From Schistocerca nitens (taxonomy: Eukaryota; Arthropoda; Insecta; Orthoptera; Acrididae), in contig NC_064618.1 in NCBI RefSeq assembly GCF_023898315.1, forward strand, positions 187,479,548-187,543,547: a stretch of 64,000 bases of DNA, read 5' to 3'. Below the pieces are notes generated by a model that made no database searches, was not told the origin of the DNA, and worked only from the letters and a program-made list of their open reading frames with translations. Position numbers and translations under genes: made by a program. Of the stretch, positions 25,521 to 36,120 are shown piece by piece (position 1 is the first letter of the stretch; the number at the start of each line of letters is the position of its first letter).

Positions 25521-25582
25521 CTTGAACCAAGGACCTCTCACTCCGCGACTCCTGACGCTAACCACGGGACCACGGCGCTCCT
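25521..25582 (-). repeat. tRNA-like sequence inside the right foldback arm
   Basis: Reverse complement of the left-arm tRNA-like segment, with GGTTCAAG at its inner end and TGGTTAGCGT toward the outer end. Differences from the left arm are a few substitutions (for example CACGTGG versus CCCGTGG). Confidence 0.5.
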
Positions 25583-25777
25583 GAGCTCACATGTGATCTT
25601 GATGTTGCATATCTTGCACATGGACTACTCAGTTTGTATATTTTGCTTAGTTTTTTCATAGTTCCACACAACTTCTTCCTGTTTTCTCGATTGATCTGTG
25701 TTCAGTTTTTCAAGGCCTATCAACTGTGCCAACTTATAACTAAATCTGAGGGGGGTGCGATGGAAAGGTTCCCTTGT

Positions 25778-26908
25778 TAGTAAGACCGTACGCTCCGATG
25801 TGGCGACAGATTAACGCGAATAAACATCCATACCGACTAACTAACGGCTGAGATTGCTTCCGGAGATTTTGTAAGACTTTCTATGACCACGTTTCAAAGT
25901 TTTCTTAGAGGTTGACAGTTGCAGGCGGGTAACTCAATGACAGGCTGTTTATACTGCGTGTTCGTAATATCGGTAGGCATGCAACAGCATGTTCTACCTA
26001 ATAATTACTAAAAGGCCCACACATAAAAACGGGATTTCTACGGGACTCATACCTCGTGTTACACTGATGATAGGAAGACACTGGCGAGTGTTTTGGGTAT
26101 CTCATGGGCTTTATAACCATCAGATGGATCGTCTAACTGTTAATATGTATCTTACGGAGTAGGGTTAAAATTAGAATATTACATACTGTCTCCAGCTTAG
26201 GTAGATGAAGCAAATACGTTGGTTCTGTTTGAATAAGGTGTGGTCAACGATGTACCCTAGGGGCTTGTGGAGGCAACATTTAGTTCAAGTGCGGTTCCCA
26301 AAAAAAAACCTACAAACATGTTTTTTAGGTATCAAAAACGAGCCGCTGATTTCAAGACAGCTACGTACAGCAGACTGCTGAAATTTTTACAATATATTCG
26401 TAAGATCCCTTTCTCTAATGACCTTTAACGCTTTCTTGCTATTCTTACCCGTTTCTGAGATAAAGAGCTTCAAACTTTTCCTGTTTATAAAAATATAGAC
26501 GTGTTTGAGTAAGGTGAAGACGTAGATAAAAATGACGCAACAAAGAGAAATATACTGTAAAGTGTCTCTGTTATCATCAGAAGGATTCTGGAAACCCCAT
26601 GTTTTTGTAGTACTGAAGCACAAGGAAAACTTTCGCTTGAGGTGTGATGTTATACAATTCCGCTTTATTTCACTTTCATATAAGAAAATTATTGAGATTT
26701 TACTGACCCATAATGTTCTTTTCATGCGAATGGGTGCTGTAGCAAGGAAAAGAAAGGAACCAGCCGATAATGCTCCCATCGGAGCTCAGAAAAGAAGAAT
26801 ATGTTCCTGTTCATTAAAGGACTGACTAAAAAGTGGGGTTTCAGCTACCTCATACACACATCCTCACCACTTTTAAAGATTTTGGCATACGAAGATATTC
26901 GTGCAGTT
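25778..26908. other. No supported gene
   Basis: ORFs of up to 130 codons on both strands at 26387-26825 overlap each other and show no domain. Confidence 0.4.
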
Positions 26909-27350
26909 TTATGCTGAGAGAGGAGACAGTGACATTGGGAAAGACGAAAAAGTAACAAATACAGTAAGATAGCAGACAGTGTTTGTGGTACCGAGGGAGG
27001 AAAGAAGACAATGGCAGTGAGAGAGACAGAGGACACTGTGGTAGTGGAAGTAGTTGACAGTAACACAACAGTGCAAGGAGAAGAACGAATGAGATGGTGC
27101 CATTGGGAGAGGAATAAAAGAGAAAGAGAAGGTGGAACTGGGTGAGAGTGATAATGAGAGACAGAGAGGAAGAGAGAGGGAGATATAGTGACAGTGAGAA
27201 GACACAGCAGCAGTGGGAATGAATGAATGAGATAGTAGCATTAAGGGACGGCAAGACAGAGACAACGCCAGAGAGAAGAAACAGTAGTAGGACAGAACGA
27301 AGGGGACTGTGACTGTGAGTACGAGACAGTGACAAAGAGACACAACGAGA
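26909..27350. repeat. Purine-rich (GA) low-complexity tract
   Basis: About 440 bp in which the plus strand is dominated by G and A, with recurring GAGACAG, AGAGAGA and GACAGTGA words. The two long overlapping minus-strand ORFs here are Ser/Leu/Pro/His-rich readings of this composition in two frames, not genes. Confidence 0.8.
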
Positions 27351-28202
27351 TAATCACAGTAAGCTGGGCTGAATGAGTGAGTGTGAAAGGGGAAGTGGTT
27401 GTGGATGGTATGGGCAACTTGCAGCGATGGGTTGGTTAATCTGAATGAGTTGCAGAGTCAAAATTTGTTCGCATGTCAAAATATCTGGGAAAAGGTGCTG
27501 AAGACGGTAGCGTGGGGCAGCTGATTTTCCACTTTTCAATCATTATTTTTAATAAACTGGATACTACTCGCCTTTTCTATGCTCCGATAGGAGCGGTTTT
27601 CCACTCCTCTGTAATAATGCTGCACTTTTTCTGTAATCGTGTTAGGGCAAGCGTGGACACTGGACGTAAGTCAGAACTGAGAGTGTGATGTTGCTGCTGA
27701 TGCAGCGCTAATTATGTCTCCGTGGAGTGCGGATATATCCATCACCAGCTGTGTCATATATCTGACGACACGTAATTAAAACAAAATAGGGCGTTCGGAT
27801 AATGAGTACAGTCACGTACAGAGCTTGTTACATGTGAACACACCTCCGGAATAGAGAGGCTATTGTATTAACACAATGTTTAATTCAACGAAACGTAGTT
27901 GCCCTTGTTACTCCTAATTGTATATAACTATTCAGCTCTGTCGTTTGATTATGAAGTCTACATTCCTATATGTAATGAATTATTTTTTTTTAAAAAGATA
28001 TCAAATTGTCTTTCTGACAGATACCTAAAGTGGCAGTCGGCATTTTTAACAGTATCTTTGCTATTGCTACTCTGTTGTATAACATATGCATTTTCTACAT
28101 CAACTGTAGAGCATGTTCTAAAACCTCTAACATTAAAGTTATATAAGTAGTAGAGGATTATAAGTACAGTACTTTCAGATAATAAACAAATGATCACTGA
28201 AT
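27351..28202. other. No supported gene
   Basis: No domain-bearing ORF seen; an AT-rich stretch. Confidence 0.4.
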
Positions 28203-29077
28203 GAATCCAAAGCAGCCAACCAGTGCAACAGAAGGTGGCTTTATTCAACCTTTGACCATATTTTCGTCAGACGTACACCCATCTCCTTCAGAAATGCATG
28301 TAATCTGAAGACAATGAAACGGTAATAAATACGAATCCGGAAACTTACATGTCAAAATTAAGCGTGTTACAGAGATTAGGTTTACCGTAGGGAGTGGGAA
28401 TATCGCATACAAAAATGGTTCAAATGGCTCTGAGCACTATGGGACTTAACATCTATGGTCATCAGTCCCCTAGACCTTAGAACTACTTAAACCTAACTAA
28501 CCTAAGGACATCACACAACACCCAGCCATCACGAGGCAGAGAAAATCCCTGACCCCGCCGGGAATCGAAGCCGGGAACCCGGGCGTGGGAAGCGAGAACG
28601 CTACCGCACGACCACGAGATGCGGGCGGAATATCGCATACACCTTAAAGCATAACCAAATGAATAACAAGTAGTACTTACTGAAATTTAACGTTGTGGGA
28701 ACACGAAATAGTGAAGCGGTCTGACATCTGCTCAATGAAAATATGCTGTAAGCGCACATCGTCGTATACGTTATGAAATATGCTGGCTCCTTTCAGCAGG
28801 GCTTGTCAAATAAGAATATTTAAAATACAGGAATTTACTAAGTAATACTTTTTATTCCTTTGGTTATGGTTACTGATATTCCCAACCCTTTGTGCGGATC
28901 TAGTGTCCTAAGACGCGTAATTTTGATATATATGTTTCGGGGTATTGTGCCTACTGCTGATACATTGTCTTCAGGGTACACGTATTTCTGAAGAAGACGA
29001 GTTTACATCTGTCGAGCCTGTGCTTAAACGGTGAATAAAACCACCTTTTATTGAAACTGGTTATCTGATTTGGATTC
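28203..29077. mobile_element. Short inverted-repeat element (MITE-like), interrupted by a SINE
   Basis: The left end 28203-28249 (GAATCCAAAGCAG... through GGTGGCTTTATTCA) is matched in inverted orientation by 29031-29077 (TGAATAAAACCACC... through TTGGATTC). The arms differ at roughly one in five bases. Excluding the SINE at 28411-28626 and one copy of its target duplication, the element is about 645 bp with no coding capacity, which fits a non-autonomous DNA transposon. A target duplication was not identified. Confidence 0.6.
28411..28626 (-). mobile_element. Chimeric tRNA-derived SINE, head type C
   Basis: The tail half (AAAATGGTTCAAATGGCTCTGA onward on plus) is the same as in the type A SINEs. 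Beyond CCTAAGGACATCACACAACA the head is different, reading on minus GCCCGCATCTCGTGGTCGTG, with a B-box-like GGCTTCGATTCCCGG. A perfect 14-bp target duplication GGAATATCGCATAC lies at 28397-28410 and 28627-28640. Confidence 0.9.
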
Positions 29078-29524
29078 GTTTGTAGATCTCTAGCCGTTGC
29101 TGAAGCGTAGCCAAATTCAAAATAAAAATGATCGCCCCTTTTCTTTATTGGCAGTAGTAACTAGAGATGGGCAGTCCGCTGCCGAATTGATTCAAAGAGC
29201 TCAATCTTTCTAAGGAGTGGATGAAGGATGATTCGGAAAAATTGAATGGTAGCTCATCTGATTTCAAAATGCGTCTCTGATGGCTGTAATCAGCAGGATG
29301 AAAATTCTGCGCTATGCTGGTGGAATGGAAGCAATGCATTATAGACCATGTGCAGATGTGAATTTGTGTATCTTATTAATACACGAAGTTTTCCTGATCC
29401 ATGAAAAGAGGATACAAAGAAAGCTCCATTTCATTACTTTTTCCAGTTTATTGGCTCTCGGGCAGTACGCACTCAAGTACACAAAGTAAGCATAACAGAG
29501 CACCCAGACTCCATGTGAAATAAA
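29078..29524. other. No supported gene
   Basis: Short ORFs only, on both strands and without domains. Confidence 0.4.
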
Positions 29525-29608
29525 TAACTGACCCAATCAGGAATAGAACCTGAGTCCCTTGACTTCGCAGTCCGCTGCGCTGAGCTCACAGATACCGAGG
29601 CAGACAAT
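29525..29608 (-). repeat. Possible tRNA-like SINE relic
   Basis: On the minus strand, CGGTATCTGTGAGCTCAGCG is followed 20-30 bases later by CAGGTTCTATTCCTG, resembling a decayed A box and B box. No target duplication was found. Confidence 0.35.
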
Positions 29609-29854
29609 CAACGATGCTTCCGTGCAACGCATTAAGGCAGAAACAACTTGCAGCATCAAGTTCCTGCTCTTGATTTCAAAAGAATGTCTCAAACTTAAAA
29701 AAACCCAATAAACGTTTACACACTTTTGAGTGAGTTGTTACTTCTTATCCTTTGACTTTGCATCTCAGTCTAAATGTTTGAGCAGCGAGCGTCGTAAAAG
29801 CAGCCCCCTCAGCGTATCGCAAAGCGATCCAGGCATCACTCTCCTCGCAACAGC

Positions 29855-30030
29855 TCAGCGCTCCCAACCACCCTCACCGATCGAACCGTAAGACGTCGCT
29901 CTATCTCACTGCTCCCCACCATTCTCAGGGATTGGATTCCAAAGTACATTGGCTCATTGCTCCCCCCACCATTCTTGCTGATCGGATGCAAGGTAGCTCA
30001 CTGCTCTCCCCACTCTCACGGACAAGCTCG
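29855..30030. repeat. Degenerate tandem repeat, unit 44-51 bp
   Basis: About four units start near 29855, 29906, 29954 and 29998. Each has a core like TCACTGCTCCCC(A)CCATTCTC followed by a GAT(C/T)GGAT-like stretch. The region is also rich in pyrimidine. Confidence 0.7.
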
Positions 30031-30329
30031 CACGGACCAGACCACACGGAGACTTGAGAAGTCACTCTGTTCGCTGTGATTTTGGCACAGTGATACAGCT
30101 TGCAACTCGCTTTCTTGATTCGGCATCACTCCATCCGAGTTGACCTCTTTATTCTTTCTAAGTAGTCTTCTCATTTTGTTGGTCTTCTGTTTTCTTGTTG
30201 TGTGACTGTTCGTGTTAGATGTACTATCATGTCTTCTTCTATATCTGTTGCATTAATAGTTGCTGTTGTCGGTGTGTTGGTATCCTTTATGTAGGTTTTA
30301 GTTACAATGGGTGGATAGGATACTACATA

Positions 30330-31720
30330 CACTACTGGCCATTAAAATTGCTACACCTCGAAGATGACGTGCTACAGACGCGAAATTTAACCGTCAGGAA
30401 GAAGATGCTGTGATATGTAAATGATTATCTTTTCAGAGCATTCACACAAGATTGGCGCCGGTGGCGACATCTACAACGTGCTGACATGACGAAAGTTTCC
30501 AACCGATTTCTCATACACAAACAGCAGTTGACTGGCGTTGCATGGTAAAACGTTGTTGTGATGCCTCGTGTAAGGAGGAGAAATGCGTACTATCTATCAA
30601 GTTTCCGACTTTTATAAAGGTCGAATTGGAACCTATCGCGATTGCGGTTTATGGTATCGCTACATTGCTGCTCGCGTTGGTCGAGATCCAATGACTGTTA
30701 GCAGAATATGGAGTCGGTGGAATCAGGAGGGTAATATGGAACGCCGTGCTGGATCCCAATGGCTTCGTATCACTAGCAGTCGAGATGACAAGCATCTTAT
30801 CCGCATGGCTGTAACGGATCGTGAAGTCACGTCTCGATCCCTGAGTCAACAGATTGGGACGTTTGCAAGACAACAACCACTGCACGAACAGTTCGGCGAC
30901 TTTTGCTGCAGCATGGACTATCAGCTCGGAGACCATGGCTGCGGTTACCCTTGACGCTGCATCACAAACAGGAGCGCCTGTGATGGTGTACTCAACGACG
31001 AACCTGGGTGCACGAACGGCACAACGTCACTCTTTCGAACGAATGCAGGTTCTGTTTACAGCATCATGATGGTCGCATCCGTGTTTGGCGACGTCGCGGT
31101 GAACGCACATTGGAAGCGTGTATTCGTCATCGCCGTACTGGCGTAACACCCGGTGTCATGGTATGGCGTGCCATTGGCTACACGTCTCGGTCAACTCTTC
31201 TTCGCATTGATGGCACTTTGAACAGTGGACGTTACATTTCAGATGTGTTAAGACCAGTAGCTCTACCCTTCATTCGATCCCTGCGAAACATTTCAGCAGG
31301 ATAATGCACGACCGCATGTTGCAGGTCCTGTAAGGGCCCTTCTGGATACAGAAAATGTTCTACTGCTGCCCTGGCCAGCACATTCTCCAGATCTCTCACC
31401 AATTGAAAACGTCTCGTCAATGGTGGCCGAGCAACTGGTTCGTCACAATACTACTCTTGATGAACTGTGGTATCGTGTTGAAGCTGCATGGGCACCTGTA
31501 CCTGTACACACCATCGAAGCTCTGTTTGACTCAATGCCCAGGTGTATCAAGGCCGTTATTACGGCCAAAGGTGTTTGTTCCGGGTACTAATTTCTCAGGA
31601 TCTATGCACCCAAATCGCGTGAAAATGTAATCAAAAGTCAGTTCTAGTATAATAAATCAATGAATACCCTTTTATCATCTGCATTTCTTCTTGATGTAGC
31701 AATTTTAATAGCCAGTAGTA
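30330..31720 (+). mobile_element. Tc1-like transposon with both ends present
   Basis: The left end CACTACTGGCCATTAAAATT (30330 on) is mirrored by AATTTTAATAGCCAGTAGTA at 31701-31720. The inverted repeat is about 28 bp with a few mismatches. TA flanks both ends (30328-30329 and 31721-31722). At 1,391 bp it is close to full length. The transposase inside is broken. Confidence 0.9.
30561..31591 (+). pseudogene. Broken Tc1-like transposase
   Basis: The reading frame opens at the ATG at 30561 (MPRVRRRNAY), shifts within about 30 bases, and continues as VSDFYKGRI, IAARVGRDPMTVSRIW (helix-turn-helix) and SSRDDKHLIRMAVTDR. The catalytic part at 31008 on has a VTLSNECRF block where Tc1 enzymes have SDESRF, so the first catalytic Asp is Asn. 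The second motif QQDNARPH (about 31294-31317) and third motif SPDLSPIEN (about 31390-31415) are intact at DNA level but in other frames. At least three frameshifts are present. It is about the usual 340-aa Tc1 length. Confidence 0.87.
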
Positions 31721-31722
31721 TA

Positions 31723-32529
31723 TAACAGTAATTGTAACACATTATTACCTTTAACATACGTGGTAGTCCATGTATAAAGGTTATCTCAGTGGAAATGGTC
31801 AATATGCAGAAATAAGACTGGAACGATGATTAGAAGCAAAAAACTAAATATGGGCATGGGGCCTACTGCAAATGGCTTCTGAGATGGAACATATATAAAG
31901 TTACTTCTGTACGTTTCTCTTGAATAACACGAGATCCGCGGCCACTAGCCAAAACCTGTTACGGTACAAAATTAAACTACGTTAAATTTCCTTTAAAAAG
32001 GTGTCATTCATTTTTTCACGAGGAGTTACATGTCGTGTAAAGAGAGCGAGGGAATACAGATAATCTAGCGCAATATGCATGTGTTGAGGTGTAGGTAAGC
32101 CAGTTTGCGGTGGTTTCCCGATTTGATAGACCACGTGTCCTATATCAAATTAGTCGTCTCGACTTCTTCTATGCTACTACGGTATATTGTAAACAATGAC
32201 TGTCTGCTGAACAATAAAGAAAATAAAGAACAATGTACACTAAATATTTTCTATCTCGGAAACCATTCACAATAGTTCATATGTCAACACTAAATTTTCT
32301 GCTTCAAATATTCGTTTCTGTCATGTCCTTGAATATTGACCATTCATCCTGGGGCAGCCTACATACTAGGCATAATTATTTATTTATTCCTTTAACCTGA
32401 ACAAAGTAACGCCGTGAGGTTTCCTCTTACATCAGAGTTTAATATGTAATTACAAAATTTATTACAATCACAGTTACTTAAAAATCATAATATTTTGAAT
32501 ATAATCTCTCTTCTTCTTTCTCAGGATGT
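31723..32529. other. No supported gene
   Basis: AT-rich sequence without recognisable elements. Confidence 0.4.
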
Positions 32530-33031
32530 ATTAGTCATTTACCTCTTGGTTGAAATTGTTGATTTTTCTCGGTCTTCCGAAATGGTTCAAATGGCTATGA
32601 GCACTATGGGTCTTAACATCTGAGGTCATCAGTCCCTTAGAACTTAGAACTACTTAAACACAAGGACATCACAGACATCCATGCCCGAGGCAGGATTCAA
32701 ACCTGCGACCGTAGCGGTCGCGCGGTTCCAGTCTGAAGTGCCTAGAGCCGCTCGGCCACAGCGGCCGGCCTTCCTAAATGTCTTCTGCCCACTCGGTAAT
32801 AATTATCATCCATTTTGGTAATTTGCCGCCTTCCATCCTCGTAACATAATCCATCCAGTTGTTTCTGTATTCTTTAATCCGCTCACTGAAGTTTTCCACT
32901 CTGGGCTGTTTTCTAATGTCTACATTCACTCTCCCATCATACAGAATGTACCCTGCCACCGTTCTAAGCAACCGGATTGTATTCTGACGGGAACGATTCC
33001 TTTCGCTGTGTTGTCCACGCAAGAGCTTCAA
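32530..33031 (-). pseudogene. RTE-like LINE C-terminal fragment, interrupted by a SINE
   Basis: The minus-strand ORF 33031-32774 contains RQNTIRLLRTVAGYILYDG, then NVDIRKQPRVENFSERIKEY and NNWMDYVTRM, which is the tail of RTE-like LINE proteins (IREELNI...KIKEY...W..HL.RM). Beyond the SINE, minus-strand GGAAGACCGAGAAA gives the expected GRPRK-type basic end (about 32560-32575). The SINE therefore sits inside the C-terminal coding end. Confidence 0.6.
32580..32769 (-). mobile_element. tRNA-derived SINE, head type A
   Basis: Carries the same A/B boxes and tail as the copy at 2257-2457, with a shortened body (CTTAAACACAAGGACATCAC lacks the CTAACTAACC segment). A near-perfect 11-bp duplication CTTCC(G/T)AAATG lies at 32574-32584 and 32770-32780. 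Confidence 0.85.
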
Positions 33032-34766
33032 GATCTACGGAGCAGTAATTACTATGAGTAGTAGTAGATCAATAGTAAGCCCTAGACAGTAAATACTAAG
33101 CTGAAGTATTTTTTGACGGCATTGTGAGCTGAAGAAAGAATTTTTCGTGTCTAAAATCATTCACCTCCGTGAAACAACCAGTAAGTTTATGTTTTGTTTG
33201 CGGTTCAATGATGGTTATCACTAAAATCAAGTACTGGTTCAGTTATTTGGTTGCAGCTTCTACTTTGCCTATACTTCCCTAGATCACACAGGCATTTCCA
33301 TAGAACATCTGGGCTCTATGTTTAGGATTAGTGTACTGGCATGTCTTACTTATTGTTTTTCTCATCTTGATTGACTTTGCTTTCTGCTTGTAATGAATTT
33401 TTTTTAAGGATAGGAGGTCGTTTCTAAGTCCGATGTGTAATGTCTCCGAGATTCATGAACGTGTTAACCCTTCTGCTAGCCGAAGTGCAGGTTTTCCCTT
33501 CACGTTTCTGGACTTTGGGAGATCATATTTATTGTGCAATAGAGATAGTTTGCTAATAAATCCATTTGGCTGTTCTTTCACGTCCACGAATGTTATGGAA
33601 GTCGTCTCCCAAATTATCTCTTCTGCCTCCGCTGCAAGATCAGGTACAATGGTACACTTAACGTCTCTGTATGTTGGCACAGTTTTATTCCTTGCATATT
33701 TTGGAGAGTAAGTCATGAACATGATGTGCTCAGCTGATATTCCAGTTACGAATTTATTTGATTTTGGATCTCGTGTCCTGACTATAGGCTGTATTGTGTG
33801 TAGGTGAAAGCTGAAATTCTGTTACATTTGAAGAAGAAATTACACACTTGAATTTCACATTCAAGGGGCAGAATATTTATGTCAGTGTTCCCAGCATTAT
33901 TTGTATGTTTGTAAGTCGAATTGAATTTTGAAAGACCAGTTTTGAAACAGGCTACCTCTGTTTCTTTCTGCGGTCTGTAGAGGACGCACATTAGGCACAT
34001 TTTCATAGTGGATTTGATGTTTACGAACATATATTTGACTTATTTTTCTTTATTACACGTGATATTAGTAGCACAGTCAATAGTAAGTCAAAGAGTTTGT
34101 ATGCCACCGCTCGACCTTCTCATCTGTTACTTCTGTGTTGTCTTAGGAAGTCGAGTCTATATTTAGGAAACTGGAGAGCATATTTGGCTTTTTCCAGGTG
34201 ACAGTGTTCGTTAGAGGAAAGATGTCGATGTCGTTATTCTGAACTATAAGGCGAAATTCATCGCAATAAGTTGAAAGTGATGGCCAACTATGTTCTACAG
34301 TAACAATACCGGCACACTGGTAGAATTAGTGGCTACATGATTGGACAAGATCACACCTCCTAGATCGCAGGCCTTAGAGTTCATTTGTACTGCTTTTCTG
34401 CTCCCTATATCTGCAACATTAATTTGCCGTCTCTTGTTCACGCGCTATGTAGCCCAAATTCAGATATCACATTATTCAAAATTTTTATCTTTCAACGGTA
34501 AAATTCTCGCAGATAATCGGGCCTGTCTACGTGAGTTTCTTAATCACTATGACTGTTTCAGACCTTTTCGTATATGATACAAACATCGCGACTGTGGGTC
34601 TATGTTTCGTAGATCACCGAGTTCTACACCCTACTCCATAACTTCTGATTATAGAATCTGCTGCATCAATATTTGTTCTCGCTTTAAGATTTTACAATGT
34701 AAAATGGCTATGTTAACAGTAAATATTCTAATTTTACCAGTGAACCTTTAAGCGCTGCACAACAGT
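33032..34766. other. No supported gene; one unassigned minus-strand ORF
   Basis: The ORF at 33722-33453 (89 codons, minus: TYRDVKCTIVPDLAAEAEEI and ITFVDVKEQPNGFISKL) has balanced protein-like composition but no domain I can name. It may be a fragment of an unidentified retroelement or a chance ORF. Confidence 0.3.
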
Positions 34767-34926
34767 ATGTCATCCATACTTCCGTCGTCTAGAATAATTA
34801 CGAGCGATGTTAGGTACCATTTTAGCAAAATGAAAGAAGAAGTAAAATGGCGCTACTGTCAACAAATAGTTGCCATTGCTTCTGGCTTATCATCAAACCT
34901 GAAGAGACATCTAAAATCGAAGCATC
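34767..34926 (+). pseudogene. hAT-type transposase, N-terminal BED zinc-finger part
   Basis: From the ATG at 34767 the frame gives SDVRYHFSKMKEEV, then WRYCQQIVAIASGLSSNLKR and HLKSKH. This is a BED-type zinc finger: Cys pair, then SNLKRHL.KH with the His pair. The first Cys of the usual C-x2-C is Trp, so zinc binding is impaired. The frame is cut at 34926 by an LTR retrotransposon and resumes at 45888. hAT transposases use this finger to bind their own ends. Confidence 0.7.
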
Positions 34927-36120
34927 TGTGGCGTTTGCTGTGTTATTCAGTGGTTTGGTATTTAACTAATTTGTAAATGGAAATGATAATCTCATTTTAT
35001 TACATTGAGTAATTACTAAATAATTTTTCTCCCGGCTAAAGATTTGATCAAGTTGCTAAAGAACTCCAAGTTAACGTCGTGTTAAAGTGTTGTCTGTAAG
35101 TTGTGTAAGACTCACTAAATCACAGTTCATACAACAGATGCCTTACAACTATTGATTAAGATGGAAGCAGTTATCTTCAGCAAAATGATCATTAAAACCA
35201 CCGAATATCAGCCGCGCACAACAATGACGTATGTTACCTGAAACAATATTCTTCACAACTCGTGCTTAATTAATTTTGGCTCCATAAATCAGCTAGAAAA
35301 GTTTCTTATAAGGATCGTGCTATGAACACTGTTTTTAAAGAACCACTCTGATTCGAATCATTTTCATTAAAATGAGTTCGCGACCACCGGTGCACATTTA
35401 TTTTCACACATTTGTATTACCTTTGGCATTTATTCTGCAGAGTTGAGTAATTTAAATATGAATTTGCCTCTGAAATAATTGTTAAGATGGCGGCAGACAA
35501 TTGATACAGACTTTCTATTCTTAGAGCAAATAAGTAAATATGTAAAATGCTTATTAAACTCTATAAAATATACTTTCGTATTGTGCACTATTTAGACTTC
35601 ATCAAGCAAACATTTGATTTGTTTCTAAGGAAAACACAGACAAAAACGCGATACAAATCGCTATCAACAATGACTGCGCTGCTTGCAGCGGAAAGAAATA
35701 ATTAACACAGATAATGTTTACTGAGAGAGCAATTAAAGTTACAAATAATTATTCACTCATATTTATAGTAATAATAAATTAAATTTTCAAGTAATAATTA
35801 ACAAATAATTACAATTTCTTAACAGACCTCCAGTTCGATTTGCGTCCGCAACCTACAAAAGCCAACCAACAAAAGGTAAAAGAAAAAAAGGAAGACAAAC
35901 GCAGATCATAAAAGGAATTTACAATTACCATTGTCTTTGTATGATACACATCGATATGTCCAATTACATAATAGAATATTATATAAATAATTAATATTTA
36001 TCATCGTTTTCATTCGTTTTCACTGTTTTTTCATACGTCGAAGAGATAATGTTTATAACTGTTAGAGGCATAATTTTCTCTCGTCCAACTGTAGCTAAAA
36101 TTGATCTCGTGGATGTTACA
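34927..36120 (-). repeat. 3' LTR of the Gypsy-type element (uninterrupted)
   Basis: 1,194 bp, homologous end to end with 41370-45883 after removing the LINE from the latter. The minus-strand start is TGTAACATCC and the end is CGCCACA. It carries the empty version of the LINE target site at about 35214-35228. Confidence 0.88.

Larger units (their letters stand above)
24620..25777. mobile_element. Foldback element with about 256-bp inverted arms
   Basis: The left arm (24620-24875) begins ACAAGGGAACC. The right arm (25521-25777) is its imperfect complement, ending GGTTCCCTTGT. The arms remain alignable over about 250 bp with scattered substitutions. TTA occurs on both outer sides and may be the target duplication. 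The centre (24876-25520) has no transposase, so the element is non-autonomous and depends on enzymes supplied elsewhere. Confidence 0.88.

Noticed and set aside
26850..27343. Two long overlapping minus-strand ORFs (144 and 161 codons) resembling signal/membrane proteins
   Set aside because: Both frames are open because the opposite strand is purine-rich. Hydrophobic Leu/Ser/Phe content is a composition effect.
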